11,422 nucleotides of DNA from Dissophora ornata. Its lineage: Eukaryota; Mortierellomycota; Mortierellomycetes; Mortierellales; Mortierellaceae. The position numbers and the translations under genes are program-made. The notes beneath the pieces were generated by a model. The model was not told the DNA's origin and ran no database searches. It was given only the letters and a program-made list of their open reading frames with translations. Each line of letters starts with the position of its first letter. The first letter of the stretch is position 1. The stretch lies in assembly GCA_025201705.1 (NCBI GenBank), contig MU617269.1, positions 3,010 through 14,431 of the forward strand, given 5' to 3'. This document shows positions 1-8,200 of the stretch, piece after piece.

Positions 1-161
1 TTGTGTCCGATACCATCAAATCCGTCGGCCTCCTTGAGGTTCGTCACAGGCAATCGACGTCCAGTGCCATATTCACCACCAGCCCGTGGGTTGATGGGAA
101 GGCCATTGACACCGGCAATAGTGAGGATTGTGCTAATAAGAAAAGTTGTTTGGATCTTCAT
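1..161 (-). CDS. Secreted protein, N-terminal part (runs off left edge)
   Basis: Reading the minus strand from the ATG at 161 down to base 1 gives 53 open codons with no stop. The protein starts MKIQTTFLISTILTIAGVNG, a typical signal peptide: one Lys, then a hydrophobic core rich in Ile, Leu and Thr, then a small-residue region (A16-G17-V18-N19-G20) where signal peptidase could cut before Leu-Pro. The mature part begins LPINPRAGGEYGTGRRLPVT, followed by a short Lys/Glu/Asp-containing stretch ending near Gly-Ile-Gly-His. The Arg-rich segment (PR, GRR) could be a propeptide or a Kex2-type processing region. The gene was chosen because signal peptide, pyrimidine-rich leader and TATA box all agree on this start and strand. 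I do not recognise the family; an extracellular enzyme or a small secreted protein are both possible. The body of the gene lies outside the window. Confidence 0.65.
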   Translation of the reverse strand, partial: MKIQTTFLISTILTIAGVNGLPINPRAGGEYGTGRRLPVTNLKEADGFDGIGH

Positions 162-345
162 TTTTGTGCTTTGCGTGTGTTCTACAGGGAAAGGGAGGGG
201 CTGTGCTGTTTTTAAACTGGGTTTGTGAAGAAGGAGAGATAGAAGGGGTTCTCTTTGAGAATAGATCTGATTGGTTGGGGAGTAGCGAGGTTGAGCGGTG
301 AGGAAGGAAGAAAAAAAACTGGAAATGGTGGGTAGGGACCTGGAG

Positions 346-352
346 TTTTATA
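346..352 (-). promoter_or_regulatory. TATA box of the left-edge secreted-protein gene
   Basis: On the minus strand this reads TATAAAA, 185 bases upstream of the ATG at 161. The stretch between (162-345) reads as a strongly pyrimidine-rich leader on the minus strand, with several CTTCC, CTCC and CCTTC runs, as is common in fungal 5' leaders. Placement of the transcription start near 310-325 is an inference. Confidence 0.5.
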
Positions 353-717
353 CAAGAAAACAGGGGAGGTTGTCTCTGTTCTTTGTGTGTAAGACACCGG
401 AGGATGGAGGTGAATGGTCTTTGTTGCCCAACAGGAGCTGGACACAGGTGCCACGGTTGTGGCAAGATGATATGCCGGATGTTTGACATGGTTCATGGCC
501 CAACGACATATATTCTCTTTCAGTGAGACCACCGTTCGTGTGCTGATGGGAGGGCATGTAGCGTGTTGCTCATATGACGGAGAATATATTCAGCGACACT
601 CATTGGAGCCAGGCGCAACCATTGGTGTGCGTGTGCATATTTGTGCAGCATGGAACAGTGTAGGTCCATCAACTCGAGCCAGTGCAAGAGCCTTGTAGAA
701 TCACTAAGCGACGAAGC

Positions 718-793
718 GAGTGGGACACTTTCGGGGACAAAGTGCCAATACAATTTGTGGTGTCTCACTCCCAGGGGTTCATTGTGCCCCTGG
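718..793. repeat. Two abutting stem-loops
   Basis: Bases 718-728 (GAGTGGGACAC) pair with 760-770 (GTGTCTCACTC) over 11 positions with a single G-U wobble. Inside that loop, ACAAA (737-741) can pair with TTTGT (754-758). Immediately after, CCAGGGG (771-777) pairs perfectly with CCCCTGG (787-793) across a 9-base loop. The two hairpins touch without a linker. Pairing is seen directly; expression is unknown, and no promoter or tRNA/snoRNA signature was found around it. Confidence 0.4.
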
Positions 794-1395
794 ACATTTG
801 ATTTCTGTCCAGCAGCCACAATTTCTCCCTTTCTGTCCTAGACTTTGCGTCGCCATGCACCCCCCAATACGTTTCCTCTAAGAACATAGCTGTCTGACCG
901 TCCCAAGCCGATCAAAAACATTGTGTATCAAATCCCTGCAGGCCAATTGTTTTTCTTGTAGGGTCAGCAGTGCACCCTCAAAAGGCAAGCCCAGAGAGCC
1001 AGTCTCAAAGAGTTCCCAGGCCTAACCCACGCTTCTTCTTGGACGTTTCCAGCGGTATCGTAAAGACTATATTCCAAAAAAAATATACATATAATGAAAG
1101 TCGTGTTGAGTGTGCCACAGTAACAGCACAAGAACCTGTGAGCAATGAACACCCGGGCAGTACTAGGAGCAATCGGGCGGGAGGGGGAGAGGGCGAAGGC
1201 GGGAAAAATAGGCTAGATAATCATCCTCTCCGCGGATGAGCTCGAGACATGCTCCAAGTGGCGAAATAAGGCGCCGAAACAAATGAATCGACATCTTTTA
1301 TGCACGGGGCGGTAGTAGAAATGCTGTCTACAGTTGCAAGATGCAATTAGGCAAAGTTACCAGCGGAGAGGAGAGGACATCGATTGCACAACGTG

Positions 1396-1422
1396 CGGTT
1401 TCATATAATGGACATGAAACCG
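1396..1422. repeat. Perfect 9-bp inverted repeat
   Basis: CGGTTTCAT (1396-1404) and ATGAAACCG (1414-1422) are exact reverse complements separated by 9 bases. It could be a dimeric transcription-factor site or a hairpin. About one arm pair this good in a window of this size could occur by chance. Confidence 0.4.
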
Positions 1423-1468
1423 GAATAGCAAAGAGAAAACTGTATTCTTATGAGTGGTATGGAGAGAC

Positions 1469-1582
1469 CGCGTTCAACGGATGCTGAGCGAGGACAACGA
1501 CAGCGGATTCTGTCCATATTTCAGATATCATCTACGCGCCTTTGTCTGACTTAGTCGTTGTCTCTAAGGGTCGTTGACCGCG
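1469..1582. repeat. Nested imperfect inverted repeat
   Basis: Outer arms CGCGTTCAACG (1469-1479) and CGTTGACCGCG (1572-1582) are reverse complements with one mismatch in 11. Inner arms GAGGACAACGAC (1490-1501) and GTCGTTGTCTC (1554-1564) are reverse complements apart from one bulged G. The arms lie in matching order, so the whole 114-base segment can fold as one long interrupted hairpin. It resembles a decayed miniature inverted-repeat element, but no clear target-site duplication flanks it. Confidence 0.4.
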
Positions 1583-2027
1583 CTGGATGGGCGAGGGGTC
1601 TGAACAGGGGTGCACCGAATTCTCGTCCTTAGCTTATCGTCTGAGTGGTTATTGCTATAGAAGAGTCTCTGTTCTTATTTTTTTAACGGCGGTTCGCAAA
1701 GTACTGTTATTAAAGATGGATGCAATACATTTCCACGGCCATATTTGTTCATGCACATACTATAGATAGACATGCATCTCGCTCCAGTTCCGTAGTACAT
1801 GTTGGGCACTGTACGACCGCGGCACTAATCATTTGCAGCATCAGCTGCGGATTTGAACTCGATTATCGCCCCTATACACTACTTTGTCAATGCGGCTCAC
1901 TCTGACTGCAATGACTCGAACGACGGCGTTAAAACGCACGGTGACTTGGGAGAGGCAATGGAAGCCGGCCAATGGACGAATAGGCTAGCTACCAATAGGA
2001 AAACAGGGGTGGTTTGTCGAGTTGAGA

Positions 2028-2114
2028 CTGGCACAATTGGCACATTGTCCAAAGCAGCTCTCAATGCTTGGCATTTGGCACATGGTTGGGGAGCTAGATC
2101 GATGTCACTTGGCA
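2028..2114 (+). promoter_or_regulatory. Cluster of TTGGCA hexamers upstream of small gene A
   Basis: TTGGCA occurs at 2037-2042, 2068-2073, 2075-2080 and 2109-2114, all on the plus strand, plus a one-mismatch CTGGCA at 2028-2033. Two copies are embedded in the longer direct repeat TTGGCACAT (2037-2045 and 2075-2083). The cluster ends about 60 bases before the TATA box at 2172. CCAAT boxes at 1969-1973 and 1992-1996 lie just upstream. It is best read as a candidate multi-copy activator or repressor binding region; the factor is unknown. Confidence 0.4.
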
Positions 2115-2171
2115 TATTCTTTTCTTCGTAGTTCAATCTGAAGCAATACCGCGATGTGGGACGGCCTTCGG

Positions 2172-2179
2172 TATATATT
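2172..2179 (+). promoter_or_regulatory. TATA box of small gene A
   Basis: TATATATT lies 188 bases before the ATG at 2367. It is followed by two direct copies of GCGAGAC (2184-2190, 2194-2200) exactly 10 bases apart, and then a pyrimidine-rich leader (about 2201-2260). A 12-base string overlapping the box, ATATATTCTCCG, also occurs on the minus strand at 589-578. Confidence 0.45.
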
Positions 2180-2366
2180 CTCCGCGAGACAGTGCGAGAC
2201 GCTTTCCTCCACCCCTCATAAATTCTCTTGCGCCCTCTTCTTCTCTAGCTCTCTCGCCCATTGGATTACCTTCTGTCGCCACTAACTAAGACACAGAACG
2301 CAATTAGCACTTGCAACAGTCAGGCACCTTTCTTTTTTTCCGGTGTCAGCACCACCTGTCGTTGCC

Positions 2367-2570
2367 ATGACTCTCCTCAGCATGTTCACCAAGAACAAGA
2401 AGAACAAAACCGGCTCCTCGACCTCGACCCCAACGAGCACACCCAGGTCCTCTCTATCCCTGAACGTTGCACGCGCGCGCAACTCCAAGGTTATGAACCC
2501 AGATGAAGTTCGGCTTATGTTGACAAAGCAATCTAAAGCCAGCTACTGCTCAGGACCCGTTCTCCGCTGA
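2367..2570 (+). CDS. Small basic Ser/Thr-Pro-rich protein A (67 aa)
   Basis: A complete 67-codon frame from ATG 2367 to TGA 2568-2570; the same frame is open 24 bases further upstream, but only to a GTG. The protein begins MTLLSMFTKNKKNKTG: a short hydrophobic start, then a Lys/Asn-rich block. It continues with a Ser/Thr/Pro linker holding two proline-directed sites (TPTSTPRSSL, residues 21-30), and ends in a predicted helical tail from Met43 (MNPDEVRLML) to the terminal VLR. It has no membrane span or known domain. The case for it being real is its alignment with the minus-strand frame at 3043-3237 in all three blocks, plus the TATA box and pyrimidine leader. Function is unknown; it may be a phosphorylated small cytoplasmic protein. 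No intron is needed. Confidence 0.6.
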   Translation: MTLLSMFTKNKKNKTGSSTSTPTSTPRSSLSLNVARARNSKVMNPDEVRLMLTKQSKASYCSGPVLR

Positions 2571-3042
2571 AAGACAGTGTGTTTAACGCTAGCATGGCTC
2601 ATCATTAAAAATATCCGCGTCCACTCCCGATCGCTATCATACCTTTTGTATATTACACACCCGCTTGAGCGTTATTTGCACTACTCAACGTGTAATGAGT
2701 TGGCGTCAAGTGTGTCTCTTCAACCGCTGCAAAACTTCACCACACGCTTGCGTACCATAATTGCCTTGCACTCCCCAACCGTTGCAGAATGAAACTTTGC
2801 CCAAGTACCGGGAAGAGACAAACGTGTGCTTATGTAGGCCAGACTCCTACTTACGCGCCTGCAATGGAACATACTGCAGCATGCAGTATGAGTTTGCATG
2901 CTATGTTTCTTTCATCATTTTTTAACGTTATCAATTAAGGTAATGTATTTTTTTTTCGCAATAGTACAATGCGTGGCTATCTGGTTACAAAAGAGACTCT
3001 TGAGCAAGACCTCAAGGAGGTTCACTAGGCCTGGTATTTGTC
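2571..3042. other. Shared 3' region between convergent small genes
   Basis: This 472-base gap lies between the stop codons of the two small genes and holds no convincing frame. It contains A/T-rich possible polyadenylation context for gene A (ATTAAAAATAT near 2604), a tight hairpin at 2870-2890, and a T-run at 2948-2956 that reads as an A-run on the minus strand, downstream of gene B. Confidence 0.45.
2870..2890. repeat. Perfect 9-bp hairpin with 3-base loop
   Basis: CATACTGCA (2870-2878) and TGCAGTATG (2882-2890) are exact reverse complements around a GCA loop, forming a tight cruciform or RNA hairpin. It lies between two convergent genes, about 300 bases past the stop of A and 150 past that of B. 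It could mark the transcript-end region for either or both; that role is an inference. Confidence 0.5.
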
Positions 3043-3237
3043 TTAGCGGACGTAAGAGATAAGGACGCTGTCTCTTGACTTTTGCATGGCCACCTCAATA
3101 GCCTGTTCACGGGTCATTGTACTTGCGGCTGCGAAAGCAGATCGAGGACTTTGTGTCGGAGATCGAGTCGTCTTGGCTGAGGTCGTGGCAGCAGGGGCGG
3201 TCTTGTTCTTGTTGGGCTTGAAGGACAGAATAGGCAT
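3043..3237 (-). CDS. Small basic Ser/Thr-Pro-rich protein B (64 aa), paralogue of A
   Basis: A complete 64-codon minus-strand frame from ATG 3237 to TAA 3045-3043. The protein begins MPILSFKPNKNKT, close to the start of protein A (L-L/I-L-S, F, K, N-K-N-K-T). Its linker carries SPTQSPRSAF (residues 26-35), matching A's TPTSTPRSSL as [S/T]-P-T-x-[S/T]-P-R-S. Its tail from Met41 (MTREQAIEVAMQKSRDS) aligns without gaps to A's from Met43: M-x-x-acidic-E/Q-V/A, then S-K/R-x-S. Both end in V-(L)-R. This three-block agreement supports both frames as real and related. The helical tail with basic surroundings suggests a small binding peptide, but no family is recognised. A TATA-like site lies about 140 bases upstream. 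Confidence 0.62.
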   Translation of the reverse strand: MPILSFKPNKNKTAPAATTSAKTTRSPTQSPRSAFAAASTMTREQAIEVAMQKSRDSVLISYVR

Positions 3238-3373
3238 GTTTGGGCGCTGTTTCTTCTGTTGCTAAGAAGCTTGAGGTTATCGTAGTGGGAAGCTCTCTTG
3301 CAGAGTCCGTTGAGCTGGTCGCAGCTACCTTTGAGAGTGCGAGTGTGATGAATGGACGCTGCTGGATGAGAGC

Positions 3374-3385
3374 GTGTATTTACAC
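3374..3385 (-). promoter_or_regulatory. TATA-like / forkhead-like site upstream of small gene B
   Basis: On the minus strand this reads GTGTAAATACAC, with GTGTA/TACAC arms around a two-base centre, 137-148 bases upstream of gene B's ATG. It could act as the TATA element; GTAAATA also fits the forkhead consensus RYAAAYA. Positional argument only. Confidence 0.3.
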
Positions 3386-4610
3386 AGAGAAGATGAGTCC
3401 ACAGGGTTCGGAAGAGTCATCGCCTGCATGGCCCATGGACTTTTTGGTGCGATGCGGCGTCGTTCCGTCCCATACAATTTGTCGAGCGACATGCGCAGCA
3501 CATGAAAGTGTACGACTTCTGCATCGACTCCAGCTCAGTCTCCCTATCCTTCGATGCTTGTCACGCGTCCTCTCCAGGACCGTCATGACGCACGCTTCGA
3601 TGAAGAGCTTCCCTACTGGCTCTAATGCCTTTTGATCGGCGTCTCTGCGCTTAACATACTTGTACTTTAGAACGCCTGCATCCATACAGAAATAACGGCA
3701 TAGACAAAGAAAAGGTTGGTGCGACAGGTGAAGGGCTACGAGTGAGTTGCTTGCAAAAGCTGCTCAACTGACGTGTTTTTCCTCGCGTCGAGTCACAGCT
3801 TATGAGCGAGAGGGGTTGCGTGGCTCGTCGTATTGATATCAATGACGATGGGATGGTGATGGCGGATGGCTGACAGCGTACTAACGGCTTTAGTTTGTTC
3901 TACAAGAGCGCCACCAATTTCACACAGATTTCCTATGCCATTTCCTACGCAATGTAGCAGCCATGCTTGTCAAGGTGTAGAGGCGAATATCAGCCCGATG
4001 GTCCGTTGTCAAAACTGGGTTGTAGGCTGCAATTGTGTGTTCTGACTGAATGTGAAGGACGCTCTGGCTTGCTAAGATGTTGGTGTTTAGCAAAGAACCT
4101 GGGCAATCACCGAGAATAGCACTCTACAATTTGAGTGCCTGGGTCTATTCTTGTGTGGATGTGGAGCAGCGATGAATGTTCTCTGAGAACACGGGTGAAT
4201 GACTGAGGGATAGGCAGGCAGATCTCGACTCCCGTGCATACAAAAAAAGGTCGGTGAGCAGCGCATCCTGAGCCCTGTTCAGCATCCGCACGCATCTCGA
4301 ACCCGAATTTGCTCTTTCTTTTGGATGCGTCCATCCTTTCCCTAATCCATCTCTTCTCTTGCCCATCCATCCCAACACAAGTGGGAGATCCTCGCCTCCC
4401 TCTTTCGACCAAATCCTCCTCTGCACGGCGGCAATCTTTCTTCCCTTTCTCCCTTGCAGCTTATTCTGCACCACTACTCCCCTCGCCCCATTCTCCATTC
4501 AACCTTTGCAATCGCTCCAAAGAAATCGGCTATTGCACCAGCACAGCCTCCTCTTCAAAGATTTAAAAAACTCATCACTGCCTGACTCGCGACCCAGCTA
4601 ATCGGATCAG
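3386..4610. other. Divergent upstream region of small gene B and the SCY1-like gene
   Basis: No convincing gene. Contents: a 12-base palindrome ATTGATATCAAT at 3832-3843; a 15-base palindrome at 4177-4191; a pyrimidine-rich block on the plus strand from about 4315 to 4505; and a TATA-like TTTAAAAAA at 4562-4570, 41-49 bases before the ATG at 4611. The pyrimidine block and A/T element are the likely core promoter and leader of the SCY1-like gene. A 101-codon minus-strand frame at 3685-3380 is possible but unsupported. Confidence 0.45.
4177..4191. promoter_or_regulatory. 15-bp perfect palindrome in SCY1-like gene promoter
   Basis: TGTTCTC (4177-4183), a central T, then GAGAACA (4185-4191): a perfect dyad about 420 bases upstream of the start codon. 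The form suits a dimeric DNA-binding protein. It does not match the exact spacing of a heat-shock element. Function unproven. Confidence 0.3.
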
Positions 4611-5190
4611 ATGGGAGCAGCAGAAAGCAAAGCTCAAGGGAACGGCTCTGGAGCCGGAGAAGGATTTACCAAGGCTAAGCTGACCTTTGCACAGGGCACA
4701 CAGCCACTGCAGACAACGCCCGTTTACACCCTGCGAGACGCCTTCTTTGGCAAGCGACCAGTCTCGGCTTTCACGTACGATCCAGCTCAGTTTGCGCTTG
4801 ACAACAAGCAAGAGTTCTTACCAAAGGCCATCAAGGTTAGGCAGATCTACCAGATATAAACCACCCGATGGATCCCCTGTCTTTTAGTGCAACCTCATTA
4901 CTTTGTGAACCATGAACAAAAATATCTGAAGTTCTCTGGTAATGTCCGTCCGCTCTCAATAGAAACTAAAGACGATCCGACACCCCTCAGTGCTCAGGTT
5001 TATCGACTGCAAGACAAGCTCAGCAGGAGTGCATCTTGTCACGGAACATGTCGTACCCTTGACCGTCGACTATCTGGAAGAGATTACCGAAGATGAAATA
5101 CTTGTGGGACTTTACGATATCATGGTAATAGGAACAGACTCCAATAGCATCGTGAAACGTGCTCCATCCAGAAAAGGTGCTCTTGCTCTC

Positions 5191-5235
<45 letters not shown>

Positions 5236-8200
5236 GCTAGCCCGAGTGGGCTGGCTTTGCATAGCTTGCTTGTGTCGGCCGACAGTCGCTGGGACCATTT
5301 GATTGGCCGACTCACATTGTCCCTTGTTACACCCATGCATAGGTTGCACTGCACTTTTTGCATTCGCAGTGCCACGTCTCGCACAACAACGTGCAGTTGG
5401 GCTCCATCTTTGTCTCGAACGGTCGGTGGGTCTTAGGTGGCATGGAGTTCACAGGAACGGTGGCAGAATCCATGGAGACAGGATTGACATCCCTGTTGTC
5501 AAAGGAATTGGTGCCACCAGAATACCAAGGCGAGCCTGCTAAGATGGTATGGAAACCATGAAACATATCTGTGGGCATTGGACTATTGCCACGGAAAATC
5601 TTTCTCACAGGGGGTCAACCTTTCTTTTGTAACCTTTGTAGACTTCTCGGGACATGGATCTTCCTCATGCCGTTGATATTTGGCAATACGGAAAGCTGGT
5701 CGAGACACTAATTCAGGATGGACTGCTGCGCATCAAGCCAAACGCACTCCCACTTGAACGCATGCTCAACAACGATCCTCGGAAACGCCCACCTGGTGAT
5801 GTCATTCTGGAATCTGACATGTTTGTCCGAAATAACGCCGTGTCTGTTGTTCGATATTGCAGACTCAAAGGACTGGACAAGGTCCAGAATACGGAATGGA
5901 GCCAGTACGTCCACTTGATGGTTCGCGGGAAACCTGTGTCGTCTTGTTCGACGAACGAAGGGAGGGCCGTTAAACTAACTTTATAAGTCGTCTTTGTTAA
6001 CAACTAGATCTATACTTCCAAAACTCCACATGTTGACACCTTCAATTATGGAAAGAATTGTTCTTCCACAGCTTTTGACACAGGAGTTCTTTGCAGCGGA
6101 TGGCTTTGACAAGTTGTATAGGGACCTCTTTACTCCCCAGCCTTCCCAGCCACTCATTTCAGAGAACGTGTATCGTTCACAAGTGATGCCCTTCATGATC
6201 AAACTCTGGACATATCGTCAGGCCGACATCCGCATGACGATTTTGCGTCTCTTTGAAGTGTATCTCAAGGCCGTTGTTCTGGGCGAAGGAGGATCTGAAG
6301 TCCTAGGGCAGATCATCTTACCAGAGGTAATGATATATCTATGGATCATGAGCGCGTTACGCCATTACCGACTACCCATTTTATTAACCGTCGACATTTG
6401 CATGATGTAGATCTTAGCGGGACTTCAGGATGCTGACTCCAAAGTGTATTTGGCGTCACTCTGCGGATTGGCTACCGCAATCCCTTACGCCCTTCTGGTG
6501 ACAACTCTCGTGGATGCGGATGCCACCAAGCAAAAATTCTCTGTTAAGGCGTTGTATGAGCAGACGTTGATTCCGCAGATCATGGCTTTCTGGATCTCAG
6601 AGGACTGTACGCAGGAAGCAAAGATGCAGCTGGTGGAAGTTGTGATGGGCATGTGGTGTTCCATATACGCTCTTGGTTTGCAAACCCATCCAGCCGTCAA
6701 GGATATGAGCGCGACTCTTACCCTTACTCTCGTCTCGGTCCTTAAACTATCTCCCGTCAACGAGCGTGTGGAACTCCTCGCAAAGTCATTCACAAAGCAT
6801 TGTACAAACGGTCCATTTTGCGTCAGCGGGTTGTTGAAATTTTTGCCACAATTTTTGCTGGATGACGACCTGCAGGTCCGAGAGGCTGCGGCCAGAGCAA
6901 TTTCCACAGTTGCGCATCAGGCTACCACTTTGGCGTCTAGTCAAGACTCGACTGCAGAGCAGCAGGAGCAGCAACAACATGCTGAGGGTGATGCCAATGG
7001 TGCTAATCCGGGTACAAGTATGCCCTCGGTGCCTTCACCATCCTCGACCCACTCTGCGCACGTTTCACGGATTCGTCAGTACTGTGAAAAGCAGCAGTTG
7101 CTATTGCCACCAAGGCGACCCATTTTTTCGAGATCAATGCATGCAAGCGAGAGGAGTCTGTCAAGCAATTCGCTGAGAGGCTACAATGGAGATCATGTCA
7201 GAGGAAGCAGCTCCAATTTAGACGTCCAGACTAGCAGGCGCTCGTCAATTGTCTCGCAGGATTCATTTATGTTTTCGGAGCAAGGCTCGCTTAGGACGCC
7301 ATCCTTGCTGACCCCTTCGCTGACACGGGCAGGGTCGTTTTCAGCAGACTCGGCGAGTCGGGATACTTTTAACAATGCCGCTGGATTGAATTCGCAAGCG
7401 AGCAAGATTGTATCCGACAAACCACCAAAGCGTTTAATGGCCCGTGAAGAACCCGAACAGGCAGTGCAGGGTCTGGATCTGGATGAGCATTACGACAGTG
7501 TTGAGACTGAGGAGGCTGCGATCGAGGATACTCAGGTAGCAGATGAAGTCGAGTTGATGAAGGCGTTGGAGGCTGCCAAGGCAGAGATGAAAATGCGCCA
7601 GCTACCCATCGAGAGCCATGCGACTTTGAAGGTTAGCAGTGATTTGGATGTCAAGAGCAATGGCACGCATGCTTCGAGCGCATTTGGATGGGATGCTGCT
7701 GCTGGTGATGAGGCCGACGATTGGGACGCCGATGATCTGGCAACCCTGAATAGTAAGAACGAAACAATATCCTTTTATATCCTCGAAGATGGCTTCAGAG
7801 CGTGTCATTCAAGCTAATTGAATTATTATTATTTCCTAGCTCCTTCAAGCCAATCGCCGACATCGACGTCAGAGCAACCTGTAGAGGATGAGGCAACACG
7901 GCTGAAACGTGAGCAAGAAAAGATCGAAAAGCAGGAGCAGCTGCGTATGAAGCGCGATCAGAAACAGCAGGAGATGCAGGCGAAGCGCGAGGCGCGTCGA
8001 CAGCAACTTGCAGAGAAGCAGGTACAAAAGATGGGGTCCGCCAATGCGCTGAAACTAGGGTCCGTCAAGGTAGCGCCCTCTCCTGCACTGGCGGCAGCGC
8101 GAGTTACGCCGACCACACCTGTCCTGGCAGCGCCCAAGCCATCTGATCGCAGCATGATTAAACTACCTGGGGGACCGGTAGAAGAAAAAGATGATTGGGA

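Larger units (their letters stand above)
353..2171. other. Long stretch without a convincing gene
   Basis: Open frames here are short (about 60-106 codons), overlap on both strands, mostly start at non-ATG codons, and show no recognisable domains, signal peptides or plausible splice extensions. The segment holds the upstream region of the left-edge gene, hairpin-forming sequence at 718-793, inverted repeats at 1396-1422 and 1469-1582, CCAAT boxes at 1969 and 1992, and a TTGGCA cluster at 2028-2114 leading to the TATA box of the small plus-strand gene. I saw no tRNA: one T-loop-like string near 1850 lacks a pairing stem. Confidence 0.55.

Noticed and set aside
970..1239. 89-codon plus-strand frame
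   Set aside because: Starts at a non-ATG codon, composition is not protein-like, and it has no promoter or splice context.
1840..1870. tRNA T-loop-like string (GAGTTCAAATCC on the minus strand)
   Set aside because: The flanking bases do not pair as a T-stem, and no D-arm, anticodon arm or acceptor stem can be built around it.
3240..3635. 131-codon plus-strand frame antisense to the upstream region of gene B
   Set aside because: Starts at a non-ATG codon, ends without recognisable structure, and lies opposite the gene B leader; most likely chance.
3380..3685. 101-codon minus-strand frame starting at an ATG, with a Lys/Arg-rich first half
   Set aside because: No domain, no homology recognised, overlaps the gene B promoter and an opposing open frame of similar length. 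Could be a fragment of something older, but the sequence alone does not support a gene.
3832..3843. 12-bp palindrome ATTGATATCAAT
   Set aside because: Perfect, but short and A/T-rich; expected by chance at about this frequency and with no nearby feature to support a role.
4888..5096. Apparent exon with an early acceptor at 4887 in the SCY1-like gene
   Set aside because: Joining exon 1 to base 4888 gives a stop within seven codons. The acceptor at 4962 restores the conserved KLKTIRHPSVLRF segment in frame.
5370..5546. Exon 3 of the SCY1-like gene starting at 5370 (after a CGCAG acceptor)
   Set aside because: It would delete the conserved VALHFLHSQ segment found in SCYL proteins. The upstream ATAG at 5339-5342 keeps it and stays in phase.
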